Of a stretch of DNA of 64,000 nt, positions 26,185 through 35,553 are shown piece by piece (within the stretch, counting starts at the first letter, position 1; every line of letters starts with the position of its first letter). Source of the stretch: Pycnococcus provasolii. Taxonomy: Eukaryota; Chlorophyta; Pseudoscourfieldiophyceae; Pseudoscourfieldiales; Pycnococcaceae. A program made the position numbers and the translations under genes. The stretch is from the NCBI GenBank assembly GCA_938743325.2, contig OW568864.1, positions 992,001-1,056,000 of the forward strand, written 5' to 3'. The notes under the pieces were generated by a model. That model saw only the letters and a program-made list of their open reading frames with translations, was not told the DNA's origin and did no database searches.

Positions 26185-27435
26185 TTACGATATCTGTCGG
26201 CACGAGTCAATACGCGCTCCAGCGGATGCAGTGGTTTCCTTGCCCATGGCGAGCGCATTGACCTGGTTCATCACGCTCATGCCATCAAGCAGCTCGCCGA
26301 ATATGACGTAGCTGCCGTCGAGGTGCGGCGCGGGATTCATAACCACGCTAAAGTGACCAGTGTTTGTATCCGGGCCAGCATTCGCAACAGACAGCAGACC
26401 TGGTCGATCGTGGCGCAATTTGAGGCCACCTTGGTCGTCCGGGAAGGCTCGGCCGCGGTATTCGCCAACCGCTGCCTGCGCGGCTTGAACACCAGCCTGA
26501 TTGATGAATGCGTCAATGATGCGATAGAAGGGCGCATTGGCGAATGTGTACGGCTTGCCTAGCTCTCCTGTGCACATCAGCCTAAAATTTTCCGCTGCAT
26601 GTGGGCTGTCAATGGCATAAAGAACAAAGCTAACCTCGCCGATCGGTTGGCCTTTGATCGAGACGTCCATGGCCACGCGCGGATTGCGCTGATCATCGCG
26701 TCGTTTGAAGCGTTCTGCGCTGACGCGCTTTGCCTCTTCGCGCAATCTGACGCGAGCCGTTGTAGTAGCACAGCTGCCTGACGTCCAGGGTATGGATGGC
26801 GAACGTGCAGCGGGCGCCTTGACTCGCTCTGTAGAACTCTTAGGGTCAACCTCCAGTGCAACTAGGGCGTGCTTGTTCCAGCAGCTTCCGCGTGGCATAC
26901 CACTGCACCCTTCGCTATCGTGAGGGCAGAACACGAAGGTGTTGCACCGATCATTCTGTGCGCACTGCCTCGCACACTCCGTCGCTGACGCCTTGATGTT
27001 ATTGGGTCCCCAGACGATCGCGTCGCCTGTGTAGTCTGCGTGCACCTCCCCGTCACAAGTCGTCTCTCCAAATCTCCACTGCGTCGCGTCTGCATCGTGT
27101 TCGTCAGTCGCATAGCTCGTCTGTTTCACTGCAGTCGTCGTCGTTGTCGCTGGCGCACTCGCGCGCGCTCCTTGCAAGGTATGAGAGTACGCCGCTCCCG
27201 CTGCTTGCTCTTCGACGTGCTGCTCGTGCTGCTGCTGCTGGTCGTTCTCCTCGGGTGCGGCGTCTGCCCAGCACGAGGCTGCTATGTACGTGGCCGCGAA
27301 TGCGACTACGAATGCGACTAGGAGCACGGCCGGGTGTTTGGCGAGTCTCTTGAGTGCGCCTTTGTTTCCGAGATTGTCGCGGCCATAGTAGTCATCAGGG
27401 TCGTGGCCGAGATCGTTCGCGCGACCGGCGCCCAT
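26185..27435 (-). CDS. Membrane-anchored cyclophilin with PAN/apple-like domain
   Basis: A peptidyl-prolyl isomerase predicted in the secretory pathway. I chose the ATG ending at 27435 (MGAGRANDLGHDPDD), which gives 416 residues; an upstream frame extension is basic and unlikely. Order: cytosolic 34 residues, signal anchor (35-55), Gln/Thr-rich stalk, a Cys-rich module (about 126-195, GPNNIKASATECARQCAQ with six or more Cys) like a PAN/apple domain, then the cyclophilin fold (255-416). The catalytic Arg305 (FYRII), Phe310 and Gln313 are kept (AFINQAG), as are VANAGPDTNTGHFSV and LDGSYVIFG. The Trp that binds cyclosporin in CypA is His371 and the CypA active-site His126 is Tyr376, so drug binding and perhaps activity should differ. 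Divergent from the MFS gene. The 3' end carries a repeat element. Confidence 0.85.
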   Translation of the reverse strand: MGAGRANDLGHDPDDYYGRDNLGNKGALKRLAKHPAVLLVAFVVAFAATYIAASCWADAAPEENDQQQQHEQHVEEQAAGAAYSHTLQGARASAPATTTTTAVKQTSYATDEHDADATQWRFGETTCDGEVHADYTGDAIVWGPNNIKASATECARQCAQNDRCNTFVFCPHDSEGCSGMPRGSCWNKHALVALEVDPKSSTERVKAPAARSPSIPWTSGSCATTTARVRLREEAKRVSAERFKRRDDQRNPRVAMDVSIKGQPIGEVSFVLYAIDSPHAAENFRLMCTGELGKPYTFANAPFYRIIDAFINQAGVQAAQAAVGEYRGRAFPDDQGGLKLRHDRPGLLSVANAGPDTNTGHFSVVMNPAPHLDGSYVIFGELLDGMSVMNQVNALAMGKETTASAGARIDSCRQIS

Positions 27436-27842
27436 GACAGGAGTTTGGAGTTTGGGAAAGGGAAGTTTGGAGGGGAGGGGAGGAGAAGGAAGGGGAGGGA
27501 AAAGCCGGAAAAGCCTTTTTAACTTTTTTTTTAAGGTTCTCAAGTTTAGCAACGTCACATCTGTATCTCGAGCGATTCTCGTTGGATTCTCTCATATAGA
27601 CTTGAAATCTCTCGGCGGACGCATCGGCATCGGCGCATCGGCATCGGCGCATCAGCTCCACATCAGATACTCAGTGATACTTCTCTTAATAGTCACGCCG
27701 GTACGCGCTTCGTCTCCTCTTTGCTCTTCGCTCTTCGCTCTTTGGTGGGCCTCAGCTGTTCTCATGTTGCACTCTTAACTCCACAATAATTCGACGTGAT
27801 ACCGAGCCGTTTGCTAGCGCAGGGACGGCGTGGCCGTTGAGC
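27436..27842. other. Divergent promoter region, cyclophilin / MFS transporter
   Basis: 407 bp between two start codons. It has a GGAGGGGAGGGG-type purine tract next to the cyclophilin start, a tandem GGCATCGGCGCATC (27628-27652) and CTTCGCTCTT repeats. No gene is supported. Confidence 0.5.
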
Positions 27843-29201
27843 ATGACATCGAGCTCGACGGATGCACTCGCGCTGCTCAAGCTGCAGTACGACGCGCCGA
27901 GAGGACTCAGGGACACGTGGCTGCTCTGGGGACTACCCAGGGATGTTCGCAGGCACTTGCTCGCCGTCTTCTTTGTGTGGATCGCCGCCACATGCGTACC
28001 CGTCCTGCCCGTGTATACAGAGCAAACATGTGTTGGGCGATGCTGCGAAAACAGCGAAACGGCGTGGCGCGCAGACTTTCCTCCGGAGCGTGGCTCAGTT
28101 GCCTACGACTTTGGCTTGTACTGCGGCAAGCACTCTGCCACTGCCGTCGGCGCGTTCCGTTCGTCTTACTTTGGAGGCTGCCTTATAGGTGCTGTACTCG
28201 GCGGCGTGTTGGCCGATCGCTACGGCCGCAGGTCTGTCGTATACGTCGCCTCGGTGCTGCTGACTGTGGCCACCGCCTCATCCACCATCGCGCCTGGGCC
28301 GCGCGTCTACGCGATGGTTCGATTTATTGCCGGCGGCACGCAGACGGCGCTGTGCCTTGCAGCTTATGTGTTAGGCCTTGAGGCGCTTCAAGACTCGTGG
28401 CAAGCGCCAATTGGCGCAGGCCTATTCATGTCCACTTTCTCGGTTGGGCAGGTGGTGCTGAATGCCTCAGCTCGGCTCATCACGAGCTGGAGATACCTTT
28501 CCCTCTTCGTTGCCGTGCAGATTATCATAACCACGCTCGTGGGCTCGTCGTATATTAAGGAGAGCCCGCGGTGGGTCACGGCGACGGCGAATGCATCAAT
28601 CACCTCCACCACGAAGTTGGCGGAGGAGGGGGAGGCGAGCAGATTGCGCGAGCCGCATGCCGACGTGGGCAGTCAACCTCGATGGGGCACACTTGCGCCG
28701 ATGATGCTCGTCTGGCTCAGCATAAGCAGCACCTTCTACGGACTTACGCTTTCGACGGGCTCCATGGTTGGCAACTTATATTGGGTTGCATTTGGCTCCG
28801 CAGCTGTCGAGTTACCAGCCGCGCTCCTTGCAGGAAGCTTGCGATTTCGCAGAGATGGAGATGCAGGTGGCAAGCTTAAGCTAGCCACCTGCATCTCCAT
28901 CATCTGTGGTGGTATTACGTGTGGCATAAGCCACATTGCACCCGAATCTGCGCAAACGCACACCGCCACGATCGCCAAATTCTTCTTCGCGCTCTCGTTC
29001 AACTTCGTCTACCCGTTCACGATGCACATATTCGCCAATCCGTCAACACGTACTCGGGTCATGGGCCTGTGTCTTTCCAGCTCTCGTTTCGGCGCGATGA
29101 TCAGCCCAATTCTCATCGCGCGCGTCGGTCTGAAGGACGCGTACGCCGTCTTCGGATACACAGCTTTCGTTGCGTCTGTGCTTGCGTACTTCTTGGTGTA
29201 A
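27843..29201 (+). CDS. Major facilitator superfamily transporter, SLC22-like
   Basis: A membrane carrier of about 452 residues from ATG 27843 (MTSSSTDALALLKLQYD). Hydrophobic helices alternate with short loops in the 12-helix MFS pattern. The first helix (LLAVFFVWIAATCVPVLPVY) is followed by a Cys-containing extracellular loop. Between helices 2 and 3 the signature GGVLADRYGRRSVVYV is present. The central cytosolic loop carries SSYIKESPRWVTATA, the ESPRW motif common in organic cation/anion (SLC22) and sugar carriers. The substrate cannot be told from sequence. The next gene on the same strand starts 192 bp downstream. Confidence 0.85.
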   Translation: MTSSSTDALALLKLQYDAPRGLRDTWLLWGLPRDVRRHLLAVFFVWIAATCVPVLPVYTEQTCVGRCCENSETAWRADFPPERGSVAYDFGLYCGKHSATAVGAFRSSYFGGCLIGAVLGGVLADRYGRRSVVYVASVLLTVATASSTIAPGPRVYAMVRFIAGGTQTALCLAAYVLGLEALQDSWQAPIGAGLFMSTFSVGQVVLNASARLITSWRYLSLFVAVQIIITTLVGSSYIKESPRWVTATANASITSTTKLAEEGEASRLREPHADVGSQPRWGTLAPMMLVWLSISSTFYGLTLSTGSMVGNLYWVAFGSAAVELPAALLAGSLRFRRDGDAGGKLKLATCISIICGGITCGISHIAPESAQTHTATIAKFFFALSFNFVYPFTMHIFANPSTRTRVMGLCLSSSRFGAMISPILIARVGLKDAYAVFGYTAFVASVLAYFLV

Positions 29202-29393
29202 TTTTGTAACTTAACCTTCGCCAGCTACGGAGTGGTGACGACCGCGAGGCCATCACGTATGTACTGAAAATCCAACACTGTATAGGGTACTTTCCTTTCG
29301 AGAGATTGTCACAAAATCCCATTCTGACCAGGTTGAGTTTTCGGGGTTCCCCTCAGGTTCTGCCCTGTTTTTCTGCCCGGCATTTTTTGACAC

Positions 29394-32219
29394 ATGGCGG
29401 ACGAGGATAAGCGCGCCGCCGCGCGAGCGCGCCGCCAGAGCGCGAAGGAGAAGAGGTCGGCGCGGCGCGGCGCGGGGAAAGGAAAGGCGGAGGGTGTGCC
29501 CAGCGTCGCCGCTGCTTCGTTCCCGGACGTGCCAGTACCCTCAGCGCCGGCTGTTCGCCTCCCAGCTATGCTGAATCCACGCCAGCGTTCGGGCCTGCAC
29601 CGTTTCGCCGAGCGACGTCAGCTTTGTCACGTATCGGCTGACCTTCCGGACGAACGGCGTGTGCTCGTACTGGCGACGAGCGAGCGTGAAGTGCCCGACG
29701 TCACGAGCGACGAGGCACAGGAGAAAGAGGAGCGGGAGGTGGACGACGCAGCTGCCTGCGAGCTCGTGCGGGCCAAACTCGGTCCAAATGCTGCGGGTCT
29801 CTCCGCCATGGATATGTCCAACGACGCGGATATGGCTCCACCGCAACGTAACGACAGCACAGCAAAGCCACCGCCGCCTCACTTGGTTTCCGCTGGCGCA
29901 TTCGCGACCGCGAGCCTGCCGCTCATCGAACTGGAACAAAAAGCGGAGGAGGAAGAGGCGGCAACCGCCGTGGCCTCAGGTGCAGTGCGCGGCGAGGGAC
30001 GCATTCTCAAGCCACTCGCGCTCGCAGAGAGCCACATCGGGTTCATGGGACGACACGTTCTGACGCTACACCGCGCGGGTGGTGCTGCCGTGCCTCTTCC
30101 TGCACATGCCATCACGCCGCACGACATCGTCCACGTGCGCCTCGCCAAAAACGCCACCGGCGGCGAAGGTGACGCGAGCGGAAACGAGCCGCTGTGTTCC
30201 GGCGTAGTGAGCCGACTGACGGACAGCAGTATCTCCGTTATGTGCGACGATCTTTCCGAGAGTGCGGCGGATGCAGTCTCGAAGCTTGCTGATGGCTCGT
30301 GGATGGCCAACCTCCGGCTTGAGAAGGTTGCAAACGAGACGACGTATCAGCGATATCGCAAGGCGATGCAGATGCTCTCTCGGTGCGACGAAGACTCAGC
30401 AGGCGAAGGGCCAACTCCCGTTGGCCTTCCCGTCGCTGAAGTTGCGTTTGGAAGGCGCATTCCACGGCTCGATGCAAAGCTCTTTGCTGAGCTCGAGGCT
30501 TGTCGCGAGGCTGAACCGTCGACTGTACAGTCTCTGCCAGGCGACGGCGAGGAGACGCCGGGCCCTTCTCTACGATTCTTTTTCAATCCGCGCCTTGACG
30601 AATCGCAGCGCCGAGCGGTGACACGTGCGCTCGCATGCGGCGAGGTGGCGCTCGTCCACGGCCCTCCAGGGACGGGGAAGACAACAACTCTCGTCGAGCT
30701 GATTTTGCAGATGGTCGTGCGACAGCGCAGGCGCATTCTCGTGAGCTGCGCAAGCAACGCTGCGGTGGACAATCTTTGCGAGCGGCTGCACCGCGCACTG
30801 TCCGCTCTCGTAACTGGCGGCGCCGCCGCGGAAGTGGCCGCGAGTGCAACGGAGCGTGACATGGCATTGTCGGCAAAGGCACTTGAGGGCCTGCATCCGA
30901 GCCAGGCGCTCGTTCGCGTGGGACACGTCTCGCGCCTGCACGAATCGGTTCTGACGTGTGCACTGGAGTATCGCGTTGACAAAAGCCATCAGATGGAGCT
31001 TGCACGCGACATCAAGACTGAGATGAACAGCCTCCACAAGAAGCTCTACGGTGGTGATGGAAAATCTCGCATCCCATTCGCGGAGCGACGGGCCATGCGC
31101 GGCGAGTACAAGACTCTCCGCAAGGAGTATGGCAAGCGCTGCGCAATGGCATCGGATGATGTGCTCGGGAGCTGCCGTATCTGCTGCACGACGCTTTCCA
31201 CGGCACTTGGTGGCAATTTGCAGAAGTTTTTGTCCCATCGGCGCAATGTTTCGACGGACCCTTCTCAAAAGGTGGACGGCTCCTTCTTTGACGTTTGCGT
31301 GATCGACGAGGCGGCTCAGGCGCTCGAGGTGGCATGCTGGGGTGCCTTGCTGCAGTCTCCGCGGTGCGTCCTTGCTGGTGACCACCACCAGCTTCCACCG
31401 ACGGTGACTTCGGCAGATGCATGCAAGCGCGGGTTCGACGTTACGCTCTTCTCGAGATTGATGTCGATGCGAGGATCGGAGTCCTTTTCGCAGATGCTGG
31501 AGGTGCAGTATCGTATGCACCACTCGATCATGGACTGGAGCTCGCGTGAATTCTACGGATGCCAGCTCGTGGCCGATCCTAGTGTCTATCACCACGCGCT
31601 CTGGCGCTCCCCCGAAGTGAAGATGCCCGCAATTGTTTTCGTCGACACGTCCGGCGTGGACGGATGCGAGGAAGCTGAGGACGATGCGGGTAGCCGCATG
31701 AATCGCGGCGAGGCGGCAATTGCGCTAGAGTACGCGTGCGCCCTTTGTGGCATCGTGACGCGTCACAGCCGCGCAAGGGGCGGAGGTGGCGACGATGCCG
31801 GTGCTGCTGCGATCGTCGACGGCATCGGCACGCTTACGCCTCGCGATGTCGGCGTGATCGCTCCGTACAACGCTCAGGTGGCGCTGCTGAAGGAGTTGCG
31901 ATCAGAGTACGCAAGTGCGTACGGCGCCAGCGTGGAGGCGCTCGAGGTATCCACCGTGGACAGCTTCCAAGGTCGCGAGAAGGCGGCCATTGTACTGACG
32001 CTCGTGCGGTCGAATTCCCAAGGCGAGGTAGGATTCCTCAGCGACGCTCGACGCCTGAACGTCGCCATCACGCGCGCGCAGCGGCACCTGTGCGTGATCG
32101 CCGACGGCGGCTGCGTCGGAAGCAGGAACGCCTTCCTAAAGCGCGTGATGGCTCACCTTGAGGAGCGTGCCGACTACCGGTGCGGGGATGAGCTACTTCC
32201 GCTCGACGACACATTGTAG
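29394..32219 (+). CDS. UPF1-like SF1B helicase, IGHMBP2/SMUBP2 type
   Basis: An ATP-dependent 5'-to-3' RNA/DNA helicase. It has 941 residues in one exon. The Arg/Lys/Ala-rich N-terminus (residues 1-45) could bind nucleic acid. A beta-barrel stalk region precedes the motor. Motifs in order: Q-like LDESQRRAVTRAL, Walker A GPPGTGKTTTLVELI (about 422), Ia SCASNAAVDNL, II IDEAAQALE (about 638), III GDHHQLPPTV, IV QYRMHHSIMDW (about 704), V STVDSFQGREKAAIVLTLVR (about 857) and VI LNVAITRAQRHL (about 890). All catalytic residues are kept. IGHMBP2 relatives act in tRNA and ribosome-associated RNA handling; the R3H and zinc-finger modules of animal IGHMBP2 are absent here, so the exact orthology among SMUBP2, SETX and UPF1 relatives is open. 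Confidence 0.88.
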   Translation: MADEDKRAAARARRQSAKEKRSARRGAGKGKAEGVPSVAAASFPDVPVPSAPAVRLPAMLNPRQRSGLHRFAERRQLCHVSADLPDERRVLVLATSEREVPDVTSDEAQEKEEREVDDAAACELVRAKLGPNAAGLSAMDMSNDADMAPPQRNDSTAKPPPPHLVSAGAFATASLPLIELEQKAEEEEAATAVASGAVRGEGRILKPLALAESHIGFMGRHVLTLHRAGGAAVPLPAHAITPHDIVHVRLAKNATGGEGDASGNEPLCSGVVSRLTDSSISVMCDDLSESAADAVSKLADGSWMANLRLEKVANETTYQRYRKAMQMLSRCDEDSAGEGPTPVGLPVAEVAFGRRIPRLDAKLFAELEACREAEPSTVQSLPGDGEETPGPSLRFFFNPRLDESQRRAVTRALACGEVALVHGPPGTGKTTTLVELILQMVVRQRRRILVSCASNAAVDNLCERLHRALSALVTGGAAAEVAASATERDMALSAKALEGLHPSQALVRVGHVSRLHESVLTCALEYRVDKSHQMELARDIKTEMNSLHKKLYGGDGKSRIPFAERRAMRGEYKTLRKEYGKRCAMASDDVLGSCRICCTTLSTALGGNLQKFLSHRRNVSTDPSQKVDGSFFDVCVIDEAAQALEVACWGALLQSPRCVLAGDHHQLPPTVTSADACKRGFDVTLFSRLMSMRGSESFSQMLEVQYRMHHSIMDWSSREFYGCQLVADPSVYHHALWRSPEVKMPAIVFVDTSGVDGCEEAEDDAGSRMNRGEAAIALEYACALCGIVTRHSRARGGGGDDAGAAAIVDGIGTLTPRDVGVIAPYNAQVALLKELRSEYASAYGASVEALEVSTVDSFQGREKAAIVLTLVRSNSQGEVGFLSDARRLNVAITRAQRHLCVIADGGCVGSRNAFLKRVMAHLEERADYRCGDELLPLDDTL

Positions 32220-32269
32220 AAATAACACAATAAAGTATTGTATTAAATTCTTTTGTACGACTTGTGTCC

Positions 32270-32700
32270 CTAAAGCTCACTCGCATCACGGCCAGAACGG
32301 CTGCCCTCACGCGATCGTTGCGATATGTCGTAGAGCAGGTCAACGTACGCTAAGTGGCAGGTCGCAAAAGCCTCGACGCGGACGTACTCATCGGGGCTGT
32401 GAACACGGTGCTCGGGAAGAGAGCAACCAAGGCTGTTCACTCGATCGTTCGCGCCGCTCACCCCACGGAATAATAGTCTTCACTCCTCCTTGTGTGTGCC
32501 CACCCCAAACGCCAACGACGTCGAGGCTGGGGCGGAGCCAGCGGCGCTCGTGCTTTGCGAAGGACGTCTCGCCGAATGTGCCACCGGGCAAGCCGCGAAG
32601 CGCCAGAGTGAGATCGGTGCTGTCATCCGCATCCCCAAGCCTTGCCCCCGCGTCATTGAATGCCGCACGAGTCGCTTCATCCGGCATGACGACGTCATCG
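32270..32700 (-). pseudogene. M20 dipeptidase gene, C-terminal piece
   Basis: Two minus-strand stretches belong to the C-terminal half of an M20 (CNDP2/carnosinase-type) peptidase. At 32466-32700 one frame reads VMPDEATRAAFNDAGARL, then RRWLRPSLDVVGVWGGHTQ and VKTIIP, the run that enters the lid domain. At 32270-32422, in another frame, LPEHRVHSPDEYVRVEAF matches the final metal-site segment (the usual HSPNE block) and ends at TAA. In relatives roughly 130 residues lie between these two; here only 44 nt do, so about 350 nt appear deleted. The N-terminal half lies 1.8 kb away at 34503-35450. Taken together the gene looks broken, unless the assembly is wrong. Confidence 0.65.
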
Positions 32701-32754
32701 TCCTCCCCTTTCCGACGACGGTGACGATCACTCCACCTTGCCGCAATGCCGCCC

Positions 32755-32795
32755 ACCCGCCCGCCCGCCCGCCCGCCCGCCCGCCCGCCCGCCCG
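32755..32795 (+). repeat. (CCCG)n microsatellite
   Basis: About ten CCGC/CCCG units next to the inner boundary of the M20 C-terminal piece. Confidence 0.9.
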
Positions 32796-33390
32796 GCCAG
32801 GTGGGCACATAAAACCTTGTACATGAAGCAAAAAACTCTTATATACACTAAAGTATTACCCGCCATTGAAAAAGGTTTGTTCTGGAATGGCACGACCGGG
32901 ATCCCCAGCGGAAAACAATTTGCTTGGACAAAATCCGTGAGACCAACGAGGTGTCCCGGTCCAGCTTGAAGTGCGCGAGTTAATGCGGCATTTGGAGTAA
33001 CCGAAACTGCACCGTTAGCACGACGATTGACAAGAAGTGGGTGAAGTAGCCTTAAGTCGACCTCCCGTGACCTTAAACTCAAGAGTCAAGACGTTGTCTG
33101 ACGTTTTTCAAGACGTTTTTTTTTCGTTTTTGCTTTGGTGATGGATTCGGGTTTTAGTAATCAAGACGTGTTTTTGCGGGGGGATTCGTGTTTTAGAAGA
33201 ACTCAAGACGATTCTTTTCCCGTTATTTTCTGCTTTAGAAATATCCCGACCTAACTGACCGGAGGTTGAAATTCGCGGAGTTCCGTCGGGGGAACCTCCT
33301 CGGATTTTCAAATGCTCTGCTCCCGGCCCCAAGGCCGTCCCCCCGCCTTCCGCAAACAAAATAATCTTGTCACAAGATTATTAAGACGCC
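32796..33390. other. Foreign-looking block inside split M20 locus, left part
   Basis: A minus-strand stretch (about 32870-33040) reads protein-like (VSVTPNAALTRALQAGPGHL, then LTDFVQANCFPLGIPVV) but I cannot identify it. At 33100-33240 two imperfect 40-nt copies of a GGATTCGxGTTTTAG...CAAGACG unit occur. A short perfect palindrome follows at 33360. Confidence 0.4.
33360..33382. repeat. 23-nt palindrome (11-bp stem, 1-nt centre)
   Basis: AATAATCTTGT and ACAAGATTATT around a single C. It lies just 5' of the plus-strand ORF. It could be an element terminus or a transcription-related hairpin. Confidence 0.85.
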
Positions 33391-34113
33391 ATGCCGACCC
33401 TGGCGTCGGCATGGCGTCGGCGTCGGCATGTCGACGCTGCAGCCGTATGCGCACACAACGCACCAACGCCTGCGGTGAACCTGCCAAGGCTGGCGGTCTT
33501 TTTCACGCTCAGCCTCACGGAGCTGGGGTGCTTCGACGAACCTATACCCTGATTCTGATACGTGCTCACAAACTTCTTCGACAAAATGTGCTGCAACTGG
33601 TTTCCCATCGAGGTGATCCTAGAAGGGCGCAAGCACTGGCACGACCACGGCGTTGGGCCGCGCATCGTCGCGTACGACTTCGCAAATATTCTGCGTGTTG
33701 GAGGAGGCGTTGATTGCGACGTGACGAGCAACCTAAGTGACGTAGATGTCGCCGCGTTTCAGAAACTTCTATGGTCAACTGCCGTTCCTCTGCTTTGCAA
33801 TGCGCTGGGTGGCGTGGACGTTCCACATGTCATAAAGAATGCCGGCGACGATCTCGACTTGCTCGTGAGAGAGCTAGCTTATGCCGCTGCGCCTCACGCG
33901 TTAAGTCGCAACTTGCATGATTGTGAAGCTGACAGCGCCGTTGCTCACGTGCGTGCCTACTCCGCGGACGTGAGTTCGTCAAAGCCGTCGAGCAAGCTCG
34001 CGCAGGACGAGTGGGCTTGGCGCAACGGTTGGTTTTTGGAGAAAGCCAGTACACCACTTCACGTGTCGTGGGTGTCCAAGTCGCCAGATTTGTGTCACCT
34101 TCTCGATGTATGA
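33391..34113 (+). pseudogene. Transposon-like ORF interrupted by two in-frame TGA
   Basis: From ATG 33391 one frame is open for 53 codons (ending FFTLSLTELGCFDEPIP), crosses two TGA codons three bases apart (33552 and 33558) and stays open for a further 183 codons to 34113. The second part has clear protein character: LTNFFDKMCCNWFPIEVILE, GRKHWHDHGVGPRIVAYDFA and WAWRNGWFLEKA. The WHDHGVGPR...AYDFA segment faintly recalls the YDxAC region of KDZ-type transposases, but this is a weak guess. It sits on the opposite strand inside the interval that splits the M20 dipeptidase gene, as an insertion would. A very short intron around the stops is not supported by splice sites. Confidence 0.4.
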
Positions 34114-34502
34114 TATTTTTTTTGTAAGATATGACCGTTTACATGGTAAGTACTTCGTGGCGTCTTCCACGTTCTGTCGCTCTTCGTACGACATGGCGGC
34201 GTCGCCAACGTTGAGTCCACTCTTAAGCGCTTCGGTGCCCGTCGGCATCCACCTTCCTTTGGGCGGCACGCGTCTTCCTGCGGTCGTCCACACCTCTCTC
34301 CATGCCCATGACCTCCCCGAGGCTCGTATCGGAGCCCTGCGCCGAGACTTGGCATTGAGCACCGCACCTCATGTACGTGCGGGATTCCATGTGGAAGCTG
34401 CTTGGGAGCTCTGGGATGGTGGTGATGTCCGGCAGCTGCGGCTGCGCCTCTTTCCACGCCTCGAGCTGGTTGAAGAAGCCGGCGACGTTCACGACGACAA
34501 TA
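34114..34502. other. Sequence between insertion-like ORF and M20 N-terminal piece
   Basis: On the minus strand, just past the M20 piece, one frame continues (VVNVAGFFNQLEAWKEAQ, then LPDITTIPELPSSFHMESR) after a one-base shift at a run of six C/G, and a third frame reads EALKSGLNVGDAAMSYEERQ further on. These might be decayed M20 sequence or another small gene. I cannot decide. Confidence 0.35.
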
Positions 34503-35450
34503 CCCCCCGTACATGCCACTATGTACATCGCGATTCGCGGTTGAAACTTCGAGCTCGATCGACGCAGCGCCACGATTGCCAAGCATGATGCCTGGAACAT
34601 CAAGTGACGGCTGCATGCCGTCGGTGCTGACGACGTAGTCCGATCTCAGAAGCTCGGAGATGTTTGGCTGTGCGAGCCACGCGCCGAGGTGCGGCGATAA
34701 CACCTCCTCCTGTCCCTCGAGCAGCAACTTAACGTTCGAAGGGAGTGCCGAGTTGGCGCACAGTTTCGCAAGCTGCTCGCCGTCCGCGGTGACGCCGGCA
34801 AGCTTCTCGCCGGGTGGCGCCATAGATGCACCTCGTGACTTTGCGAGCGCGGTTGGAGCATCGTCGTGTGTTCGGAGCATCGCCTCGACCGCGCGTAGCA
34901 GCGGGACGACGCCCGCTCCCTTGTTGTCGCTCGCCCCACGGCCGTGCAGTTTGGTTCCATCCTCAGACGGCGTGAGGGTGTATGGCTCCGTCTTCCAGTT
35001 GGGCGGCTGAACCGCAGGTTGCACGTCGAAGTGCCCGTAGAACAGCACCGTCGGCTTCGCCTTGTTGTTCCCGCACGAGGCTGTGATTGCGCCGTGCAGT
35101 GGTAGCTCGTGATATGCCGCGTCGTTGAATCCAATATCTCGCAGGTACTTCACCAAAGCGTCTGCGGCGAGTTTCACGTCGTTTGCCTTGCTCGCGTCTG
35201 CGGATACGGATGCGTGCTTGACGAATGCCGCAAGCACGTCAACTGAGGCGTCGCGGTGTTCCGCGAGCCACGTTTGCGCCCGAATGGCGTGCGGCGTTGC
35301 ATCGCCCGCGTCTGTGAGGTACGGCGTCCAGTGACTAGAGAGTGGGCGGAGGCCGACGCGAGCAGACGCCGAAGAAGCAGCGACGTAAGTCCATAAGGTG
35401 ACCACCAAGGCCACTACAGCGAGGAATGGGAAGACTCCGACATTGAGCAT
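34503..35450 (-). pseudogene. M20 dipeptidase gene, N-terminal piece
   Basis: This piece starts with ATG at 35450 and a signal-anchor-like N-terminus (LNVGVFPFLAVVALVVTLWT). It then follows zinc peptidases of family M20: LFYGHFDVQPA (first metal-site His/Asp), GRGASDNKGAG (bridging Asp), LLEGQEEVLSP (catalytic Glu) and STANRDVHSGMYGG at the end of the catalytic half. An insert of about 40 residues (THDDAPTALAKSRGASMAPP onward) precedes the Glu motif. After HSGMYGG the frame is lost at a six-base G run (34503-34508); a GT there could also be a splice donor. The C-terminal half lies beyond a 1.8-kb block and lacks part of the domain. It would hydrolyse dipeptides if expressed whole. Confidence 0.65.
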
Positions 35451-35553
35451 GAGGCGAGACGTTAGTTAGTTATGATTGCCAAAACACTTTATTGAAAAAT
35501 CGGATGCGAAAAGTGAAAGTTCCCGGAAATGGGACAGACGTTACGCACATTTT

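Noticed and set aside
30570-31595. 341-residue minus-strand ORF opposite the IGHMBP2-like helicase
   Set aside because: The plus strand carries all helicase motifs here; the antisense frame has none.
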